Source of the DNA: Terriglobales bacterium
GTDB taxonomy: Bacteria; Acidobacteriota; Terriglobia; Terriglobales; SCQP01
Assembly (NCBI GenBank): GCA_025451775.1
Contig: JANWJU010000098.1
Span: 1 to 32,948 of the forward strand
Reading direction: 5' to 3'
DNA length: 32,948 nucleotides
This document shows, piece by piece, positions 27,063 through 32,948 of the stretch (the first letter of the stretch is position 1; every line of letters begins with the position of its first letter). The notes beneath the pieces are model-generated. The model saw nothing but the letters and a program-made list of their open reading frames with translations. It searched no databases and was not told the DNA's origin. Made by a program: the position numbers and the translations under genes.

Positions 27063-27725
27063 CTACACCGTGGAAAACGTCTTGTCTTTCGAGCGGCAGA
27101 GCGGCTCGATGGGACAAGCGGCGCACTTGGGTTTGCGCGCCACGCAGCAGGCGCGGCCGTGGGCGATGGCGAGGTGGGCGTAGTCGATCCAGCGTTCGCG
27201 CGGGAGGAGGCGTTGCAAGTCCAACTCGATCTTCTCCGGCGTGGTCGCGGCCGTAAGCTGCAAGCGGCGGCTGATGCGTTGGACGTGGGTATCGACCACC
27301 ACGCCCACGGCTTGGTGGAACCAGACGCCCAGCACCACGTTGGCGGTCTTGCGGGCGACGCCGGGAAGCGTGAGCAGGGCGTCCATCGTATCCGGCACTT
27401 GGCCGTGGTAGGTGTCGACGAGGCGGCGGGCGGCGCCGGCAATGGATTTGGCCTTGTTGTGATAGAAACCGGTGCTGCGGATATCGGGCTCGATCGACTC
27501 CGCGCTGACCCGCGCCATGGCGGCGGGGGTGGGATATTTCTGGAACAGCGCCGGGGTGACGAGGTTGACGCGCGCGTCGGTGCATTGGGCAGATAAGATC
27601 GTGGCCACCAGCAACTCCCAGGCGTTGCGGTGATGCAGGGCGCAGGCGGCGTCCGGGTAGGCGCGCGCCAGCCCGTCCAGGATGGCGTGCACGCGGCGAG
27701 AATCGCGGGGCTTAGCGGCCGGCAT
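27063..27725 (-). CDS. nth: Endonuclease III
   Basis: ELLVATILSAQCTDARVN; GFYHNKAKSI; LPGVARKTANVVLG; VVDTHVQRISRRL; 4Fe-4S ligands CCVARKPKCAACPIEPLC. Confidence 0.97.
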   Translation of the reverse strand: MPAAKPRDSRRVHAILDGLARAYPDAACALHHRNAWELLVATILSAQCTDARVNLVTPALFQKYPTPAAMARVSAESIEPDIRSTGFYHNKAKSIAGAARRLVDTYHGQVPDTMDALLTLPGVARKTANVVLGVWFHQAVGVVVDTHVQRISRRLQLTAATTPEKIELDLQRLLPRERWIDYAHLAIAHGRACCVARKPKCAACPIEPLCRSKDKTFSTV

Positions 27726-28299
27726 GGTGGATCCATTCCGCGATTTGGCGCACGGCGGCGCCGCGGTGGCTATAGCGGCCTTTGGCGGCGGGATCGAGCT
27801 CGGCGAACGTGCATCCGGCGCCGGAGGAGAAAAACAGCGGATCGTAGCCGAAGCCGCCGTCGCCGCGCGGCGCTTCTAAAATCACTCCCGCCGCGCGGCC
27901 GGTGAAACACGCCAGCGTGCGGCCGGCGCGCGCCACCGCCAAGACGCAGACGAACTCGGCCTGACGCTGGTTCAGCGGGACGCCGTGCAGCCGCTCCAGG
28001 ACCAGCCGGTTATTGGCCTCGTCATCGCCGTGCCGGCCGGCGTAGAGGGCCGAATCGACGCCGGGTTCGCCGCCCAGCGCGGCGACCTCCAGGCCGGAGT
28101 CATCGGCGACCACGGTTGCATCGGTGTATTGGCTATAGAACTCGGCCTTCAACCGGGCGTTGGCCTCGAATGTGCGTCCGGTCTCCTCGGCTCGGGGCAG
28201 GGAACTGAAGCCGGGCAGCAACTCCCAATGAACCGTCGGCGCCAACCCGGCGAAGTCGGCCAGCTTGCCTTGGTTGCTGGTGGCCAAATAGAAGGTCAT
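27712..28299 (-). CDS. rdgB: XTP/dITP diphosphatase (RdgB/HAM1 family)
   Basis: [78 protein letters not shown]. Confidence 0.96.
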   Translation of the reverse strand: MTFYLATSNQGKLADFAGLAPTVHWELLPGFSSLPRAEETGRTFEANARLKAEFYSQYTDATVVADDSGLEVAALGGEPGVDSALYAGRHGDDEANNRLVLERLHGVPLNQRQAEFVCVLAVARAGRTLACFTGRAAGVILEAPRGDGGFGYDPLFFSSGAGCTFAELDPAAKGRYSHRGAAVRQIAEWIHHAGR

Positions 28300-29039
28300 A
28301 GCCGCGGCAAGGGAAGTTGCAGCATTTCGTGCTGCGCGGCCATCAGTTGGGCGATGCCCAGCCGTCCCAGGCGGTTCATCTCGGCGGCCTCGGCATCGCT
28401 GAACGGTTCACTTTCGGCTGTGGCTTGCACTTCCACGTAACGGCCGTCGCCGGTCATGGCGAGGTTCATATCGACGGCGGCGTGGGAGTCTTCGGTGTAG
28501 TTCAAATCGAGCGCGGGCTGGCCGGCGATGATGCCCACGCTGACCGCCGCCAGGTAATTGCGCAGCGGCAGGCGGGAGAGGGTGCGGGCGGCAACCAATC
28601 TTTGCATGGCCATGGCCATGGCGACGAAGGCGCCGGTGATGGAGGCGGTGCGAGTGCCGCCATCGGCTTGGAGCACGTCGCAATCCAAGGTCAGGGTACG
28701 TTCGCCCAAGGCGGCCAAATCCACCACGGAACGCAGCGCCCGGCCGACGAGGCGCTGGATCTCCATGGTGCGGCCCGAGGGGCGGCCCTTGACGACTTCC
28801 CGCGGCGTGCGGCTGAGGGTGGCGCGGGGCAGCATGGCGTACTCGGCGGTGACCCAGCCCCGGCCTTGGCCGCGCAGGAAGCCGGGGACGGTTTCTTCCA
28901 GGGTGGCGGCACACAAGACCCGCGTGGCCCCCAGTTGAATCAGAACGGAGCCTTCGGCGGTAGGCTGAAAGTCGGCTTCCAGCCGCAGCGGGCGCAATTG
29001 GTCATAGGCGCGGAGGTCGACGCGAGGAGCGGTGGGCAC
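28296..29039 (-). CDS. rph: Ribonuclease PH (GTG start)
   Basis: [106 protein letters not shown]. Confidence 0.97.
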   Translation of the reverse strand: MPTAPRVDLRAYDQLRPLRLEADFQPTAEGSVLIQLGATRVLCAATLEETVPGFLRGQGRGWVTAEYAMLPRATLSRTPREVVKGRPSGRTMEIQRLVGRALRSVVDLAALGERTLTLDCDVLQADGGTRTASITGAFVAMAMAMQRLVAARTLSRLPLRNYLAAVSVGIIAGQPALDLNYTEDSHAAVDMNLAMTGDGRYVEVQATAESEPFSDAEAAEMNRLGRLGIAQLMAAQHEMLQLPLPRL

Positions 29040-29044
29040 AGAAC

Positions 29045-29050
29045 ATTATA
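29045..29050 (-). promoter_or_regulatory. -10 box TATAAT for rph, 5 nt before its GTG start
   Basis: Minus strand TATAAT-gttct-GTG. Confidence 0.55.
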
Positions 29051-29093
29051 GGCGCGGGCCCCAGCCGCGCTGCGCCGCGCTGGGGCCCGCGTT
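29051..29093 (-). repeat. GC-rich palindromic repeat, copy C
   Basis: Minus strand aacgcgggccccagcgcggcgcagcgcggctggggcccgcgcc. Outer arms cgcgggccccag/ctggggcccgcg are a perfect 12-bp inverted repeat. Confidence 0.7.
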
Positions 29094-29098
29094 ATAAT
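29093..29098 (+). promoter_or_regulatory. -10 box TATAAT for nuoI, 6 nt before its ATG
   Basis: gcgtTATAATtccgacATG. Confidence 0.55.
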
Positions 29099-29104
29099 TC
29101 CGAC

Positions 29105-29563
29105 ATGCCCGATCTCATGCAGCCCGCCAAGGATCTCGCCGCCATCGCCCACGGCTTGGGGGTGACCTTGAAGAACATGTTCATCCCTCCAGTGACGGAG
29201 TTTTACCCCGACGAGCCGGTGCGGTTCGAGGCGCGCTTCCGCGGTGTGCACGTGCAGCAACGGGATGAAAACGGGCTGGAAAAGTGCGTGGCCTGTTTTT
29301 TGTGCGCGGCGGCGTGTCCGGCCAACTGCATCTACATTGAGGCGGCGGAGAACACCGCCACGCAGCGCATCAGTGCGGGTGAGCGCTATGCCAAGGTGTA
29401 CAACATCGACTACAATCGCTGCATCTTCTGCGGCTACTGCGTCGAGGCCTGCCCCACCGACGCCATTACGCATGGCCATGGCTTCGAACTCGCCACCTAT
29501 GATGCGGGGACGTTGGTATACCGAAAAGAACAGCTTTTGGCCCCGGCCCCGGCGGTTCGCTGA
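29105..29563 (+). CDS. nuoI: NuoI-type 2x[4Fe-4S] ferredoxin subunit (NADH-quinone oxidoreductase subunit I)
   Basis: LGVTLKNMFIPPVTEFYPDEPVRFEARFRGVHVQQRDENGLEKCVACFLCAAACPANCIYIEAAEN; RYAKVYNIDYNRCIFCGYCVEACPTDAITHGHGFELA. Confidence 0.93.
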   Translation: MPDLMQPAKDLAAIAHGLGVTLKNMFIPPVTEFYPDEPVRFEARFRGVHVQQRDENGLEKCVACFLCAAACPANCIYIEAAENTATQRISAGERYAKVYNIDYNRCIFCGYCVEACPTDAITHGHGFELATYDAGTLVYRKEQLLAPAPAVR

Positions 29564-29654
29564 TTTTTCGTTTCTTCCGGATTGATTCGCTGCTACGATG
29601 GCTACCGTCAAAATTGGCAAGAACAAGCAAGCACAAGAAAGAGGGCTTATTCAC

Positions 29655-30827
29655 GTGTCACGCCGCACCCTTTTTACCTCCGAATCGGTGACCGAAGGCC
29701 ACCCCGATAAAATTGCCGACCAGGTTTCCGATGCCGTGCTCGATGCCGCGCTGAGCGGGGACCCGTCCAGCCGTGTGGCGTGTGAAGCGCTGCTGACCAC
29801 GGGTTTGATCGTGGTCGCCGGCGAAATCACCACCCGCGCCCAGATCGACTACCAGCAGGTGGCGCGGGAGGCGGTGCGCACGGTGGGGTACACCGATGCC
29901 AGCTTTGGTTTCGACTGCGATACGTGCGGCGTGTTGGTCAGCATCCACCGCCAATCCGGCGACATTGCCATGGGCGTGGACCGGGACGGGGCGGGGGATC
30001 AGGGCATGATGTTTGGCTACGCCTGCGATCAGACGCCGGAGAAGATGCCGCTGCCCATCGCGCTGGCGCGCCGGCTCACCAACCAACTCTCGAAGGTGCG
30101 GCGTGACGGCAGCCTCGATTTTCTGCGCCCGGACGGCAAAAGCCAGGTCACGGTCGAGTATGAAGACGGCCGTCCGCGGCGTATTGATGCGGTGGTGATT
30201 TCCACGCAGCACAGCGATGCGATCGCGACCGATGCGCTCCGCCACGCCATCCGCCGCGAGGTCATCGACCCCGTGATCCCCGCCGACATGGTGGACGCGG
30301 CCACGCAGTACCACATCAACCCCACCGGACGCTTTGTCACCGGCGGCCCCATGGGCGACACCGGCGTGACCGGACGCAAGATCATCGTCGACACCTACGG
30401 CGGCATGGGCCGCCACGGCGGCGGGGCGTTCAGCGGCAAGGATCCCTCCAAGGTGGATCGTTCCGGCGCCTATATGGCGCGCTACATCGCCCGCAACGTG
30501 GTGGCGGCCGAGCTGGCGCGGCACTGCGAGGTCCAGTTGGCCTACGCCATTGGCGTGGCCGAGCCGGTCTCGGTGCTGGTGGATACGTTCGGGACCCAGG
30601 CCGTGGATGAAGACAAAATCAGCCAAGCCGTGCGCAAAGTGTTCCAGCTCACGCCCAAGGGCATCATCGAGACGCTGAAGCTGCGCCGTCCCATCTACCA
30701 GAAGACCGCCGGGTTCGGCCACTTCGGCCGCAACGATCCCGACTTCACTTGGGAGCGTGAGGACAAGGTCGATGAGTTGCGGGCGGCCTGCGGCGTCAAC
30801 TCCGGCGCCTTGGCTTCAGCGCGCTAA
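29655..30827 (+). CDS. metK: S-adenosylmethionine synthetase (GTG start preferred; upstream ATG at 29598 is in frame)
   Basis: [108 protein letters not shown]-type SD before the GTG. Confidence 0.95.
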   Translation: MSRRTLFTSESVTEGHPDKIADQVSDAVLDAALSGDPSSRVACEALLTTGLIVVAGEITTRAQIDYQQVAREAVRTVGYTDASFGFDCDTCGVLVSIHRQSGDIAMGVDRDGAGDQGMMFGYACDQTPEKMPLPIALARRLTNQLSKVRRDGSLDFLRPDGKSQVTVEYEDGRPRRIDAVVISTQHSDAIATDALRHAIRREVIDPVIPADMVDAATQYHINPTGRFVTGGPMGDTGVTGRKIIVDTYGGMGRHGGGAFSGKDPSKVDRSGAYMARYIARNVVAAELARHCEVQLAYAIGVAEPVSVLVDTFGTQAVDEDKISQAVRKVFQLTPKGIIETLKLRRPIYQKTAGFGHFGRNDPDFTWEREDKVDELRAACGVNSGALASAR

Positions 30828-30860
30828 ACGGGTCGGCACCGCGTTTACGGGAACGACCTC

Positions 30861-32357
30861 ATGCAAGACATTGCCGCTTGGGGATTGGACGCGGCGGTGG
30901 CGTCGGGAGCCAACTACGCGGATGTGCGCGTCATTGAAGAGCGCCATCGCAGCCTGACCACCAAAAATGGCAAGCTCGGCCACGCCGCCGACGACGATAC
31001 CCAGGGCATCGGCATCCGGGTGCTGTTGCAGGGGGCGTATGGCGGGGCCTGGGGCTTCGCTTCCAGCGACGACTGCTCCCGCGCCGCCGTCACCGCCACC
31101 GCGCGCCGTGCGGTCGAGATCGCCCGCGCCTCGGCTCAACTCGGACAGCGCCAGCTGCGGCTGGCGCCGGAAGCCGCCCATCAGGCCATCTGGGTCGCAC
31201 CCTGTGAACTGGATCCCTTCAGTGTTGGCGTCAGCGAGCAACTCGATCTGCTGCTGGCCGTCGACCGGGAACTGCGCGGCGTGGCGGGCGTGACGCTGGC
31301 CGAGGCGCAGATGAACTTCCAGCGCCATCACCAGCTCTTCCTCTCCAGCCAGGGCGCGCGCATCGAGCAGACGCGGGTGCTCAGCGGCGCAGGCTTCGCC
31401 GCGCTGGCGTTCGCCAACGGCGACATCCAAAAGCGCTCCTACCCCAACTCCTTCGGTGGCCAGTTTCAGCTCAAAGGCTACGAGCTGGTGCGTGAACTGC
31501 ACCTTTTGGACCATGCCCGCCGCGTCGGCGAGGAGGCGGTGGCCCTGCACCGTGCGCCCCAGTGCCCGCAAACCGTGGGCACGCTCATCCTCGACAGCTC
31601 CCAACTGGGCCTGCAGATCCACGAGTCCATTGGCCATCCCATCGAGTTGGACCGGGTGTTGGGCAGCGAGGCCAACTTCGCCGGCATGAGCTTCCTCACG
31701 CTTGATCAGTGGAAGAAACTCCGCTATGGATCGGAGCTGGTCAACGTGGTGGCGGATGCGCGGCTGGAGCACGGCCCCGGCCTGGGCACGTTCGCCTTCG
31801 ACGACGAGGGTGTCGCTGCACAGCGCACCGACATCATCCGCAACGGGGCATTCCTCAACTACATCAGCAGCCGCGAAACCGCCGCTGCCATCGGTGAAAC
31901 CCGCTCCAACGGCTGTATGCGGGCCGAGTCCTGGAACCGGCTGCCGTTGGTGCGGATGACCAACATTAGCATCGTACCCGGCCCCGAACCCCTGAGCCCC
32001 AGCGAGCTGATCGCCGACACTGAGGACGGCTTTTATCTCGAGACCAACCGCAGCTGGTCCATCGACGACAAGCGTTTCAACTTTCAGTTCGGCACCGAGA
32101 TCGGCTGGGAGATCAAGCACGGCAAAAAGACGCGCATGTTGAAGAACCCGAGCTACTCGGGAATCACCACCGAGTTTTGGAATTCGATGGATGCCATTTG
32201 TTCGCGCGATCATTGGACGCTGTGGGGCACGCCCAACTGTGGCAAGGGGCAGCCGCAGCAGACCATGGGCACCGGCCACGGCGCCGCGCCCGCCCGCTTC
32301 CGCAACATCAAAATCGGCACCGCCTATCAGCAAAGCCAAAGCGGGGCGGGACAGTGA
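30861..32357 (+). CDS. tldD: TldD family metalloprotease
   Basis: HExxxH zinc motif in LGLQIHESIGHPIELDRVLGSEANFAG; TNISIVPG; EDGFYLETNRSWSIDDKRFNFQFGTEIGWEIKHGKKTRMLKNPSYSGIT. Confidence 0.95.
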   Translation: MQDIAAWGLDAAVASGANYADVRVIEERHRSLTTKNGKLGHAADDDTQGIGIRVLLQGAYGGAWGFASSDDCSRAAVTATARRAVEIARASAQLGQRQLRLAPEAAHQAIWVAPCELDPFSVGVSEQLDLLLAVDRELRGVAGVTLAEAQMNFQRHHQLFLSSQGARIEQTRVLSGAGFAALAFANGDIQKRSYPNSFGGQFQLKGYELVRELHLLDHARRVGEEAVALHRAPQCPQTVGTLILDSSQLGLQIHESIGHPIELDRVLGSEANFAGMSFLTLDQWKKLRYGSELVNVVADARLEHGPGLGTFAFDDEGVAAQRTDIIRNGAFLNYISSRETAAAIGETRSNGCMRAESWNRLPLVRMTNISIVPGPEPLSPSELIADTEDGFYLETNRSWSIDDKRFNFQFGTEIGWEIKHGKKTRMLKNPSYSGITTEFWNSMDAICSRDHWTLWGTPNCGKGQPQQTMGTGHGAAPARFRNIKIGTAYQQSQSGAGQ

Positions 32358-32948
32358 CGACAGAGACGCCCCCGCGCCTCGACCTGGAACGCGCCCGCGC
32401 GGTGCTGGAGCAAGCGCGGCAGGCCGCGACTGGAGTTCCTGGCGCCGAGGTCGAAATCACGCTGGAGGAGACGCAGGGCGGCCTCACGCGTTTTGCCAAC
32501 AACGCCATCCATCAACACGTCGGAGAGGCCGCGCTGGCGCTCTCGGTGCGGACCCAGTTTGATCGCCGCTGCGCGCGCGCTTCGACCCACCGCCTGGACG
32601 CCATTGGCATTCGGGAGGTGGTCGACCGCGCCCTGCACTTGACCCGTTCGCAAAGCGAAGATCCGGATCTGCTCGAGATGGCCCCGCCGCAGCCGATCCC
32701 TGCCGCGATGCCAGCCATCGACCGGTTTGACGCCGAGACGGCCGCCATTACTCCGGCGCAGCGCGCTACGGCGGTGCAAGCCATGGTCGCGGCGGCGACC
32801 GCACGCCAGCTCACGGCCGCGGGCATTTGCGCGACCCGGATGGCGCGCCTGGCGCTGCTGAACTCGCGCGGGTTGGAGGCTTTCTACGCCTCCACCGGCG
32901 CCGAGTACTCGGTCACCATGCTCGCCGCCAACAGTTCGGGATGGGCTA
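32354..32948 (+). CDS. pmbA: PmbA/TldE family protein, N-terminal part (GTG start, runs off the window; absent from the supplied ORF track)
   Basis: Translation from GTG: VTTETPPRLDLERARAVLEQARQAATGVPGAEVEITLEETQGGLTRFANNAIHQHVGEAALALSVRTQF...GICATRMARLALLNSRGLEAFYASTGAEYSVTMLAANSSGWA. GTGA overlap with the tldD stop. Confidence 0.88.
   Translation, partial: MTTETPPRLDLERARAVLEQARQAATGVPGAEVEITLEETQGGLTRFANNAIHQHVGEAALALSVRTQFDRRCARASTHRLDAIGIREVVDRALHLTRSQSEDPDLLEMAPPQPIPAAMPAIDRFDAETAAITPAQRATAVQAMVAAATARQLTAAGICATRMARLALLNSRGLEAFYASTGAEYSVTMLAANSSGWA

Noticed and set aside
30816-32339. 507-aa minus-strand ORF
   Set aside because: Antisense to tldD, whose motifs (HESIGH) are unmistakable; shadow ORF.

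Overview
GC-rich 33 kb bacterial chromosomal window. It looks acidobacterial, inferred from an Oar-like TonB receptor and a MacB/ADOP-type orphan permease; I could not run a taxonomic test. Most of it is ordinary housekeeping: metG, TatD-family, yajQ, polyprenyl synthase, CYTH, DinB, ABC permease, TolC-like, truA, M20-like peptidase, glnE, icd, mdh, tpx, nth, rdgB, rph, nuoI, metK, tldD, and a truncated pmbA/tldE that the ORF track misses. The left end is a sugar/glycoside-type locus on the minus strand (TonB receptor, TIM-barrel isomerase/epimerase, Gfo/Idh/MocA oxidoreductase), next to a beta-helix protein. I saw no CRISPR array, transposase, complete tRNA or rRNA, or phage or defence module. 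The most interesting signals are non-coding. (1) A 14-bp hairpin in the leader of the isomerase gene pairs a 10-nt perfect Shine-Dalgarno with an upstream copy of the 16S rRNA 3'-end sequence. (2) A family of about 40-bp GC-rich palindromic repeats occurs in three clear and one diverged intergenic copies. One copy forms a symmetric divergent promoter for two apparently leaderless genes. (3) A G-quadruplex motif lies inside the degenerate second catalytic motif of GlnE. (4) Long 20-bp hairpins sit at convergent gene ends, one of them translated as a read-through tail of the CYTH protein.
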